Notes under the pieces: model-generated
What the model saw: the letters and a program-made list of their open reading frames with translations, nothing else
The model's database searches: none
Told to the model about the DNA's origin: nothing
Shown: positions 22,654 through 33,610 of the stretch, piece by piece
Layout of the letters: each line of letters opens with the position of its first letter
Position numbering within the stretch: the first letter of the stretch is position 1
Made by a program: the position numbers and the translations under genes
Source of the DNA: Fragilaria crotonensis
Taxonomy: Eukaryota; Bacillariophyta; Fragilariophyceae; Fragilariales; Fragilariaceae
Direction: 5' to 3'
Assembly (NCBI GenBank): GCA_022925895.1
Contig: JAKSYS010000182.1
Span: 30,135-94,134 of the forward strand
DNA length: 64,000 nt

Positions 22654-23032
22654 TGTTGGAGAAGGACGATCTGGAGAACATGGATACATTGCTACTGGAG
22701 TAATCGGTACAAGTACGGTTCCTGGAGGCGACTGTAAGGCCGAAGACGTGACGAAACCAACTTGGGCGGATATAGTACGTAAACCTGCGGTTGCGGGTAA
22801 CGGGAAGAGCGTACCGGTGGTTTTAAGTAAGAGAACTGCCGGTAGCGATAAACGTACCAAGAGTATGAGTGTTTTGATGAGATCATTCTCTCAAAACAAT
22901 CCAGTTAATAGAATCAAGGTTTGATTGACTTTGATCTCTGTTTCCAATTTACTTTGAGCGTTTACGGCATTGAGAATTGAGACACTTGGTTCAAGGCCTA
23001 CTGTGTTGTCGTGAATACTAGAGAAAACAACA
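22654..23032 (+). repeat. 5' LTR of copia element
   Basis: 379 bp, TG...CA ends. Nearly identical to 28559-28941. It contains an open frame (to about 22924) equivalent to the one that continues pol in the 3' LTR. Confidence 0.92.
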
Positions 23033-23083
23033 TTGTTTTGAGAGAAAACACATTTTCTAACATACCCTAAGTTTCGTTAACCT

Positions 23084-26000
23084 ATGGACAGAAGCAACAA
23101 AATTGAAGAATTGACGACGCAACTACGAAACATATCACTCCGACTGGCGCAGCTGGAAGCCGCAACAAGTCGTGAGAGCAATCGGAGCAGCGCTGAAACA
23201 GCAGCAGCACCGAGCAGCACCAGCGCTGAAACAGCAGCAGCAACAAGCAGCGCTACGAGAGCAGCAGCACCCATCATCCAAAAGGGTGACCGACTGAACA
23301 TCCTCAACAAGGTGAACAAACCACAGAACTGGACCGGAGAGTGGGACCAGGCCAAAGCACAGAAGGCGACAGTAACACACTTCTACAGAGGCCAGGTACA
23401 CTTCGTCACCGACAACGGCATACGCACGTGGCGCGCAGTTAACAACCTCTCAAAGGCAGAATGAGTGCCCACCCGGACACAACAGCCAGTGGGGGAAGTA
23501 CAGCGGGCAGTCGAAGCAACACCAGCACGGGACGCAACGGAACGAACCGTCCTCGCGGGAACCGAGGAGGCACCACCAACCGACAAACTAACGCAGGAGG
23601 CGCGGCGCAACAGGCGCCAGCGACCCGCAATCGCCCCATCTTCAAGGGCAACACCGAAGGGATGTGTGGACACGTCTTCGAGTGTTTCGAAGAGCAAGAC
23701 GACCGCCGACAGTACGGAAAAACGGTCGAGGCCCTGGATGCATACGCCCGAAAGACGCTCTCCTACAGCGCAGATTTGGCCCCACTCTTGCCTCCAACAT
23801 GGCGGCGCCAACCATCGAGCGACCTGACAACATCGTCGAGGCCGCAGACAAGCTCAAGGAAATGATCTTTGCTGAGGAAGTGAAGGAATACGTCAAGCGC
23901 ACCAGGACACTCAAAAGCAACCTGGCCACCATCTTCGCAGTCGCGTGGGGACAGTGTAGCGAGGCCATGAAAGCCCGCGTGAAGACCCACAACGGCTACG
24001 ACGCAATGGCCCTGGCAAACGACTGCGTTTGGCTCCTCAAGCAAATCCGCAGCGTGACGCTGCAGTTCCACGACAACAAGGACAGCTTCATGTCCCTCTT
24101 GGACGCCCAATTTGGCTTCCTGTCCTGCAAACAGAAGCCGAACGAAAGCGCTGACGAGTACGCAGAAAACCTGATCGGCTGGTCCGATACCATCGAGACA
24201 CATGGTGGCACAGTCGCCGTGAACTTCAAGCTGATTAGCGAGACGGCAGACGACGGTTCAGTCCGCAGCGACAAGACGCGACAAGAGATGGCCAGGGAGC
24301 GAACAATCGCTACGTGCCTTGTCCGAAACGCCGACCCGTCCAGGTACGGCACGCTCATCACCAAACTGGCCAACCAATTTGTGGGGCAAAAGGACAACTA
24401 CCCAAAGGACATCACATCGGCCAAGAGCTTGCTGATCATGTACAGGACACCCGCGAACGCAGCGGGCACCCCAAGGAACAGCAACCAGCAGCGACAACAG
24501 CAACAGCGGTCAACAACAAATAGTGACCCATTGCACGGTCTAACCTTGGCACAACGCACCGCCATCGCGGTTGCCGGAACCGACAGTCAGCATCGCCCGA
24601 ACGTCACGTGCTACGGATGTGGCCTACCTGGGCACATGGCTGGCGAGTGCCCGACGGCCGCCACGGCGACCACGCCCGCCGTCACACTTACCCAATACGC
24701 GTACGTCCTCGCGCAAGCGGCGCAAGAAGGCGAACACGAGATCGATCCTGATTGGATCCTCCTCGATTCACAGTCCACCATCTCCGTTTTTAAGAACGCG
24801 AGTATGTTGACGAACATTCGTAACAGTGGCCGCGTGTTGCGTGCCATCACGAACGGCGGCCACCAGGATTCGACCTTGGTGGGCGATTTCCCCAACCTTG
24901 GGGAAGTGTGGTTCAACCGCAACTCCATCGCAAACATTCTGTCGCTTGCTGAGGTCAGGAAGGTTTGCCGCATCACCATGGACACCCTCGACGAGCCCGC
25001 ACTGATCGTGCACCGCATCGACGGTTCAATCATGAAGTTCGTCGAACACCCGTCGGGCCTTTACATCTACCAGGGTAACTCTACTAACATCCCAGTGACC
25101 GGTTACCCCTCGTATACAATGGTGTCAACAGTAGCCGCGCAGAAGCAACTGTTCTCGCGCAGAGAAATTAATTCGGCAGACGTAGCCCGCGAACTGTATC
25201 GCAAAATCGGTCGGCCTGCCGAGGCCGAGTTCCAGCGCATCTTGAAACAGCACCTCATCACGAACCGTCCGGTCACCCCCGATGACGCCAAGCGGGCGCT
25301 CATTATCTATGGTCCCGACATCGCGGTGATCAAGGGCAAAACCACACGGTCCGTTGCTGCACCACGGGCGCCGACGTTCGTGGCCGAGCCGATCCCGCCG
25401 CCCATTCTAGAGCACCACCGCAACGTCACTTTATGCGCGGATTTCTCCTTCGTCCAAGGATTGCCTTTCTTCCACACAATCTCACGCGGCATTGGTTTCC
25501 GCACCGCGGACCCAGTACCCGACCGTACGAAGGCCACCATCCTCAAGAAACTCCGATCCATCATCAATCGCTACACAACGCGAGGCCTCGTCGTTCGCGA
25601 CGTGCACGCTGACAACGAGCTCGAATGCACGCGAGCCTCCCTCCTACCCATTGCGCTCAACGTTGTTCCCGCCGACAGTCACGTCGGCGAGGTTGAGCGC
25701 TCCATACAAACCGTCAAAGAACGCCTGCGCTCAAGTGCTCACGGTCTTCCGTTCAAGCGTCTTCCACGGATCATGGTCGCGCACATGGTGTCCGATACTG
25801 TGCGCTGCCTCAACCAGTTCCCGTGGCCGAACAGCATTTCTGCCACGATGAGCCCCACCAGCATCGTCACCGGCGCTACGGTGCCCGACTACAACCATAT
25901 GCGCCTCGAATTTGGCACATACGTGCAACTGTTTGAAGACAACACGCCTTCGAACACACTCAAGTCGCGCTCCGTCGGTGCCATCACGCTGTCCCCCACC

Positions 26001-28829
26001 GGCAACGCCCAAGGGGACTATTTCTTCATGTCCCTTGCCACCGGCAAGAAGCTTTCCCGCGCCTCATGGACGGTGTTGCCCATGACGGACACAGCCATCG
26101 CTCGGGTTGAAGCCATCGCCCTACACCAACACCAACCCCTCCTCCAGGCATCCGGTTTGGTCGTCGAGTGGCGCCCGGATCAGCCCATCGATGATTCGGA
26201 GTACGATGTTGACTACGCACCACCTGACCACGTCCAACACGTTGGCTTCGCCAACGCCGACTACGACGCCATTGACGATGACAAAGTAGCCGATCTCCTC
26301 GCCGACGGCCCCCATCCTTTTTATGACCCACAAGCGGACCAAGGAGCGATTTCGGATGACGACAACGACGACGACAGTATCATTGCAAATGACGACGACG
26401 ACTTCTACGGCGACGACGACGACGCGGACGGCAACGAGGACGACAAGGAGCGCACCGCAACCAAGGAGCGCAAGGAGCGCACCGCAACCAAGGAGCGCAA
26501 GGAGCGCACGACGACGATGACGCTGACGGCGACTTCGACGACAACTCGTTCGTCGATGACGAGGTCACTGAAGTGCCCACCATATGCAACGCGCCCGTCG
26601 AGGCTCCTGCAGAACCTGCGACCGTCGAGGCTACGGAACAAGGAGCGCAAGTCGACATTCCGAACGCGCCCGTCGAGGCTGCAGAACAAGGAGCGCCCGT
26701 CGAGGCAGCCCCGCACTACAACCTACGACCACGCAACAACGCACCAAACGCGTTCCAAGCGGCAATAGATACACCGCATGACGGAAAATCATATTTCCCA
26801 CCGAGGCAACTGGCGCAAACTGGTTTCACGCTCACGCAGAGTGGTGCCGAGCGTTTCTCGCTAACGGCACCGAGCGACTTCAACAAATCAGTCTTTGGCT
26901 ACATCATGAACCAGATGACAGCACAAGCCGGCATCAAAAAACACGGAAAGGCAGCCGAGGCCGCACTAATGAACGAGTTTGCTCAGTTGGAAGAGTTAGA
27001 GGTATACGAATCAGTCGACCCGAATACACTGACCTGGGAACAGCGCAAGGCTGCCCTCAAGGCCATCAACTTGATAAAGGAGAAGCGCGACGGAACACTG
27101 AAGGGCCGCACTGTTGCCGACGGAAGGCGACAGCGGTCACTATACGATAAATCCGAAACGGCATCACCAACAGTGTCGAAGGACGCGCTGATGTTGTCCA
27201 TTCTAATCGACGCATACGAAAATCGTGACGTCGGAACCGCCGACGTCGTCGGAGCGTACTATCTTAAGGCGTATATGGACGACTACGTGCTGATGAAATT
27301 CGTGGGAGCCTCCGTGGACATTCTATGCGAAATGAACCCGGAACACGTTAAGAACGTGGCCATTGAGAACGGAGTCAAGGTACTGTACGTACGACTGGTA
27401 AAGGCCATCTACGGATGCGTGAAGTCGCTTCTATTGTGGTATGACTTGTTCTATAGTGAACTTAAGGACATGGGCTTCGTGCTAAATCCATACGACTCTT
27501 GCATTGCGAACTGCGAAATCAAAGGCAAACAGTGTACCATTGCCTGGTACGTGGATGACATGAAGATATCGCACGTGGACCCCGCCGTGGTAACGTCGAT
27601 TATCGACCGACTTGAGGCGCGTTTTGACAAGATGACTGTGACACGCGGATTGAAGCACTCGTTCCTTGGAATGAAAATTCGGTACACGGGAAAAGGAACG
27701 GCGGTCATTACAATGAAACAGTACCTTGAGGAGGCGCTGTTGGAGTGTGGCATGGATATCGTGCGCGAGGTCACGACACCTGCACAACGAAATCTTTTTG
27801 ACGTCGACGAAAATTCGCCACCCCTGAGCAAGGCCGAAGGAATCACGTTCCATAGCGTGTGCGCGAAGTTGTTGTACGTTTCCCTACGCGCTCGTGTGGA
27901 CATACTCCTGCCAATTGCTTTTCTATGCACTACCGGTAGAGTGGCAAAAAGTACACAGCAGGATCGGTCCAAGTTGAAGCGGGTCCTGGAGTATCTCAAG
28001 GGACGCATGGACGATGAATACGTTCTTGGTGCCGACGACATAACAAAGCTGCGCACGTGGGTGGATGCCGCCTTCGCGGTACACCCCGACATGAAGAGCC
28101 ACACCGGTGGCGTTATCTCGTTTGGACGAGGAGGTCTTGCCTGTAAGTCAGGCAAACAAAAACTCGTGACGAAGAGTTCCACGGAAGCTGAGACGGTTGG
28201 CGCTAGTGACTATCTACCCAACACTCTATGGGTGCAAATGTTCCTTGAGGCACAGGGCTACAACATACAAGAGAGTAATTTCGAGCAGGATAACGAGAGC
28301 GCCATTAAACTTGAGAAGAATGGGCGAATCTCCGCAGGGGCCGAAATCTCGGCACATCAACATTCGATATTTTTGGATCAAGGACCGCTCGAAGGACGCA
28401 AACATCAACATACGACACTGCCCGACCCTTGCTATGCTTGCGGATTTCTTCACAAAACCACTTCAGGGACATTTGTTCCGTAAGTTTAAAGCCGTGCTAC
28501 TAGGTCACGCCCACGTCGGTACACTTGCATTGAATCCCACGGCTCCAGTCGAGGAGCGTGTTGGAGAAGGACGATCTGGAGAACATGGATACATTGCTAC
28601 TGGAGTAATCGGTACAAGTACGGTTCCTGGAGGCGACTGTAAGGCCGAAGACGTGACGAAACCAACTTGGGCGGATATAGTACGTAAACCTGCGGTTGCG
28701 GGTAACGGGAAGAGCGTACCGGTGGTTTTAAGTAAGAGAACTGCCGGTAGCGATAAACGTACCAAGAGTATGAGTGTTTTGATGAGATCATTCTCTCAAA
28801 ACAATCCAGTTAATAGAATCAAGGTTTGA
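23084..28829 (+). pseudogene. copia gag-pol polyprotein (frame changes)
   Basis: Gag begins at 23084 with a coiled-coil segment and continues in a second frame from 23461 (GHVFECFEEQDDRRQYGKT). It then passes into a third frame near 23785 (ASNMAAPTIERPDNIVEAAD). The zinc knuckle CYGCGLPGHMAGEC is at about 24608-24651. The protease motif is LLDSQST, where Asp is followed by Ser rather than Thr. The integrase shows VHADNELECT and then EVERSIQTVKERL. Near 26500 an Asp-rich repeat zone shifts frame again. Reverse transcriptase has the WYVDDM active site (about 27547) and RNase H has KSSTEAETVGAS. Near 28345 the last shift leads to LADFFTKPLQGHLFRKF. The final frame stays open 90 codons into the 3' LTR, ending at 28829. 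Confidence 0.85.
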
Positions 28830-28941
28830 TTGACTTTGATCTCTGCTGGTTTCCAATTTACTTTGAGCGTTTACGGCATTGAGAATTGAGACACTTGGTT
28901 CAAGGCCTACTGTGTTGTCGTGAATACTAGAGAAAACAACA
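28559..28941 (+). repeat. 3' LTR of copia element
   Basis: 383 bp, identical to the 5' LTR apart from 4 extra bases (CTGG) near 28847. The open frame entering from pol ends inside it at 28829. Confidence 0.92.
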
Positions 28942-29862
28942 TCAACTTCTCTGGTTACGGGTTACATTGTAGACCTACTATGCTTCTCTTCATTCATCAT
29001 TCAGATACACTCTACCGGTAGATCTATCCATAACAAATAAATGCTACAGTACTGAAGTACTGTAGTACTACGCAAAAACGCGATTCATACTGGACTATAC
29101 ACCTAGTACTACAGTACAAGCAATCGAACTGCCGACTGCCAGTCATCGAACGCAGAAACCGGAGACTCCCGTCGTCCACCCAACATCCGAACGTCGGACA
29201 AGAAGACGCGACACAACACACCTGAAAAACGAAAACCTACACAACCGACTCCACATGTCAAGATATGTATCATCATATCATCATGTATCCCATAGAGAGT
29301 ACAACCAACCAGGTACAGTACTTGTACCACCTGCCTTGTAATAGGAACACAGGACGTGAAGTAGGTATGACACACGATGTACGATTTTATGCATCTGGAA
29401 TCTGGAGTTCTTCCATGTCCCCTCAGTTGCTAGCTAGAAGTGTACGGGAGTACGGTCGTCTACTGGCAATTGGTACGGAGTCGAGAATCGAAGGTGAATG
29501 GTGAGGGATGAGAGCGACGTGTGATGTCATTTGTACCGAGGTATTTCTTAGACTACTTTAAAATATTATGAGTCTTTGTATAGGATTTTATACACGAAAA
29601 GTTTTTCTCCACACTTGTGGTCTCGTGCAAAATTTGCTGCACCCACACTGCACCCACACTGCCCCCCCGCTGCACCCATGCTGCACCCAACTGCACCCAA
29701 CTGCACCCAACTGCACTGAAGTGCGCAGTCAAGGCGCATTCAGGTGGTGTGTTTGTAATTGAAAGTCTTAGTACACATAGATATGAATACAAAAATAACA
29801 GTTACAGTTAATTCTCCTACATAAATTAATTACGAACGACTATATCTTTACATTGTCTGACA
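28942..29862. other. intergenic, palindromic GTAC motifs
   Basis: No gene seen. 29040-29115 is dense in GTACTGTAGTAC-type palindromes. A CTGCACCCA microsatellite occupies 29637-29719. Confidence 0.5.
29637..29719. repeat. CTGCACCCA microsatellite
   Basis: About eight imperfect copies of CTGCACCCA(AC). A shorter block of the same motif occurs at 32288-32309, on the far side of the adjacent Crypton. This suggests the two blocks could mark the element's limits. Confidence 0.7.
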
Positions 29863-32006
29863 TTGTCACAAAATAGAACGAGAATTGGCATTGTGCACCT
29901 TTCCAACATTGGACGAATCACAAGTTTCACGATGGGTAAGCATGACAGTGATCGAAGGTCATTGACAAACCGTAAGGATAAGGAAGAGACGACTTCAATA
30001 TCTGGGAGGAGGGTTGGCTTACTGTCAGATTATGTCAAGGGCAAGATTGAGAACGGCAAAGAAAGGGCGTTGAAACGGTGGAAACTCAAGTATGGTCCGA
30101 GATCAGGTCCCAGAACTGGTGACAGGCAGGGTCCTAAACAGGTGAACAAAGGTATCCTATGATGTTCACTTCAAAGGCATTGTGACGTTTTGCTACCTTA
30201 TTGGTGACTATGATTCTAGTCTCATACTGGATCCTTTCTGTCCCAAGTTTGCACCTTCAATGAAGGTTGCGACACTTGTGTCGTATCTACAGTACAAGTT
30301 CCAAGAGTCCCATGAGTTCCTCACTGACACAAATGGCCTGGCTACCCATCCTTGATGTTGAAGGAAAGCATATTTACTGCACTTCATCTTGGAATGACCC
30401 TGGGAATGCAGACCATTTCCGCGCTGCAGTGAATGCAGTACATGAGGCAAGGGGCAGCCGAGGTGAGTACATGGAGCCATGTGATGATTGCTGTGAATTG
30501 GACAGTTCCAATCGGTATAAAGGCTGTCCAAATCACGCTCGACGTCCAGAGTATTCTTGAAAGGGGAACCCAACGAATGATCCTGCATTTAGAAATGCAA
30601 TTAAGCATGTCAAGAAGAATGGGGAGACGTACAAGATCCATGGATGTGACCAATTGATGCCGGGTGAAGTCCGACAAATTGCTACTTACTTGCGGTCTTC
30701 CAACAATTTGAAGCACCTTCAGACACTGCTGGTTATTTTATTATCAATCAAGACGTTTCTTCGGGGTGATGATTTAGGAATCAAAGTTGAAGATGTTGAG
30801 ACTGACCTCTGTCAAGTTAACGAGACTGGCCCTATAAATCTCTGCTTCAATGTGAAGGGGAAGTCGGACCATGAACTTGTCTATCTATATGTCTGGTCTG
30901 ATGATGATTGCCCTGACTTCTGTACTCTGCGCGTCCTACTTGTTTACGTATTTCTTACGGGGATTGAGAGTGGGCCATTGTTTTTTACTGATAAGGAGTC
31001 CTGTGCCAGCAGGAAGGACAAAGCATGCAAGGTCAAGACTACACAGATCTCGTATGAAACTGTGAAGACAAGACTCCAGTTCCTGTTCAATAAGATCCTT
31101 CAGAACTTTGATAAGTGCTTGGGTGTCCATACTCTGCAAAAGACAGCTTATTTGTTTGCCATGTTTGGTCATGCAGACCTGTCTGATACCATGTCTGCAG
31201 CAAGACATAAGAATATTGCGAACGCAATGAAGTACGAAGAAGACTGTGGCCTTCACCGTGACATTTTGGAGGCCCAGCCAGATCCATTGCAGTGTGTGTC
31301 AAAGTTCAAGGTGGTGAGATGCTTGGAGCCTAAAGCAGCTAAGAGTGTCAACTTACGCAACAAGATATACTTGAAGTCACTGCCCCTGCTGGCATTTGAT
31401 TTTGTACATGTTCAACTCAAGATTGATCATGATGACCCTAAGTTGAACCAACCAAGATATTTAATGGACAAGGCCCTAATTTGGCGTCGTGATGATGACG
31501 CATTGGGATCATTCAATAAGTTGATGGGCGAATTGAACATTACCAACCAAGATTGCCGTGACCGTCTGGTGAGAGCTGCTGATAGCATGTCTGAGGAGCG
31601 TCTCAGGACACTGAGCATTGTCCAACCTGTAGCAACAATTACAGTAAAGGCTGGTACTAGTATTCTTGAAGGCCCTACAGATTCGGAAATGCAGGATGCA
31701 ATGGGATCAACATCTCGCAAGAGGGGCACTGGGTCACAGGATCTTGAAGGGAGACTTCAAGTTGCCCATGCAAAGACCACTCTAGACAAAATCAATATCA
31801 TGTTAGGACTCCAGCACCTGATTTCGAATGAACCAGAGAAGTGTCTGACGTCCGGTGCACTTACTTTCTACAAAAAGTATATGAGGAAACTGCATGCTTG
31901 CTTGGATTCTCATTTCACTAATGGCGATGTCATAGATCTTAACGGATTCGGTAACAAGTATCCAAACTACTCACACACCAAGTGGACCTGTACTTGCAGA
32001 GTTTGA
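29863..32006 (+). pseudogene. Crypton-type tyrosine recombinase, copy 1 (inactivated)
   Basis: A site-specific recombinase of DNA transposons of the Crypton class. The catalytic part (30654-32006) has the first Arg in SIKTFLRGDDL and the downstream block SARHKNIANAMKYEED. The central motif reads VHTLQKTAYLFAMFG, where family members have HxxRK: the catalytic Arg is Gln (codon CAA, one step from CGA). The N-terminal part is in other frames (29863-30162; about 30161-30360; 30267-30560, with CDDCCELD and YKGCPNHARRPEYS). A single in-frame TGA at 30558-30560 separates the last of these from the catalytic frame. Two frame breaks, one nonsense codon and the lost Arg mean it is dead. No terminal repeats are expected for Cryptons, so the boundaries are unknown. 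Confidence 0.75.
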
Positions 32007-32715
32007 ATGAACTCAGGTGTCCCATCGTGAATAAAAGTGTTATAGAGATACACAGTTACTTATTTTGCATATGATGTCCAAAATACTACATCCACCATAT
32101 TATTAATAATTGTTGTATCAAAGCTTTAAGTATTTCGTGATGCGTTGGATGCAGGCTACCGGTATTAAGTGCAACACTGTAGCCCAGTATCCCATGCTCC
32201 GTGCTAGTGTAGAGTGTAGTGACACGTGACGTCATATTTGAAAATTTCGATGCACATGAATTCGAGTTCTCATCTTTGTATGGCCTCCTCGCTGCACCCA
32301 CTGCACCCAACGCCAATAGCTTCTTTCTTTTTTTAGAAAGTTCAATCAGCTCAATTTATAGGGGACATTCACCGGCTCATTGACGTTGTACAGTTCGTAC
32401 TCCGAACTCCGAATTATGCATATGTATTATTCACCTGAATGCAACGGCGATGGACTCCTTCGGTAACCTCCTCCTCCACCTCGGTCCGGGCCTCGGTTGG
32501 TTGGATGATACGGGCCGCCTCCTCATCCTTGTGATGGCGCGTCATCGTTACCACGCGGGTCCGATTCCGACGGGGGAGCACCGCCAGTCATGTTGTAGTG
32601 GTCTGGTACTAGCAAGCACAGTAATCATACTGCAAACAATAAAGTGCTTTGGGTTGAGAGAGCGGGGAGATAACTTTTGGATTTGGTGCCCGCTGCTTGA
32701 TGCCCGCTCACTTTT
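32007..32715. other. intergenic, nothing recognised
   Basis: No supported gene. Contains a short CTGCACCCA block at 32288-32309 and a T-rich stretch. Confidence 0.45.
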
Positions 32716-32718
32716 TAA

Positions 32719-33526
32719 GAGCATCCCCACCCGATACGCTATTTTTCATAAATGGTCTTGTGCGACACCGAATGGACAAAAAATACTCCCACCGACGTCA
32801 CCCTCGGACATATGAATATTTTTTTTGTCCGAAGTGAAGCGCTACTTTCGGGTTGACGCGCTATTCTCAGTACAAAAAGAATGGGCGTACGGAAAGTAGC
32901 GTGTCTGGACCAGTTGATTGCCGTTCCGTTCGATTCAACTCCCAGACTCATTTCTTCACGAGCGTTTGGAGCGTTTGCTCGATCCCTTTTGTAATTGTCA
33001 CCTTTCGCGAATTATGGCGCGGCTTTTTGTCGCATCTACAAATATCGACAATCTACCTGAAGATGATGAACGTTGTGGTGGATGACGATGACTACGTGAT
33101 CTACGATGCGGTTATGCTCCTCTATTCAGAGGAGGAGCATGTCAATGATGCTATTGTTGACGAAGAGGACGTTGCTCCGCCAAGACGTCGAGGACAATCT
33201 AAACCCGGCAAGGCTCCGAACATCGATCGTCGTCGTTTGTTTTATGGGAAACTTTTACATGAAGACTTTTGGGGGCCAACAACCAACAACAGATGATAAA
33301 CACTGAGGCGTAGAAAGGCACGGATTAAATTATGGAGCACCAATTTGGGGCTCCATATATTCGAAAAGTGTGCCACGTGTACAATTTGTTTCTCAACCGG
33401 TGGGGAAAGGATATACTGGAAGATTGACCAATTGCACAATTTGTCTGAAAGAGGTTTTTAAAGCGTTAACCTGTGTCACATCGTTGTCTCATGTGGCAAA
33501 ATGTAGCGTATCGGGTGGGGATGCTG
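32719..33526. mobile_element. Internally deleted PIF/Harbinger element
   Basis: An 808-bp element with near-perfect terminal inverted repeats of about 24 bp (GAGCATCCCCACCCGATACG on the left; the right end reverse complemented begins CAGCATCCCC and continues identically). TAA flanks it at 32716-32718 and 33527-33529. It keeps only the N-terminal coding remnant of a transposase (33063-33296), so it is non-autonomous. The ends differ from those of elements A and B, so it belongs to a third Harbinger family. Confidence 0.8.
33063..33296 (+). pseudogene. Harbinger transposase N-terminal remnant
   Basis: A 77-codon frame with an acidic start and then RRRGQSKPGKAPNIDRRR and LLHEDFWGP. This matches the start of diatom Harbinger transposases (GKAPN, a basic stretch, then a DFWG-like motif). 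The catalytic region is missing. Confidence 0.65.
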
Positions 33527-33610
33527 TAATGCAGCGTACTCCGAGTATATTAATCGCACACACATACAGTACATCTCGTACCTTCGTGCTTTTCGTTAAG
33601 GGTAGCATGG

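Larger units (their letters stand above)
22654..28941 (+). mobile_element. Ty1/copia LTR retrotransposon
   Basis: A 6.3-kb element with 379- and 383-bp LTRs that start TGTTGG and end AACAACA. The LTRs differ only by a 4-bp indel (CTGG, near 28847), so the insertion is recent. The flanks TCCAC (22649-22653) and TCAAC (28942-28946) may be a 5-bp target duplication with one mismatch. The internal order is gag, zinc knuckle, protease, integrase, reverse transcriptase, RNase H, which defines the copia (Pseudoviridae) type. It is inserted at the 5' end of the minus-strand membrane-protein gene. Confidence 0.92.

Noticed and set aside
23077-28182. Many frames opposite the copia gag-pol
   Set aside because: GC-rich coding DNA leaves the other strand open; copia domains are all on the plus strand.
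32450-32815. 121-codon plus-strand frame
   Set aside because: It crosses the left boundary of the deleted Harbinger element and has no recognisable features.
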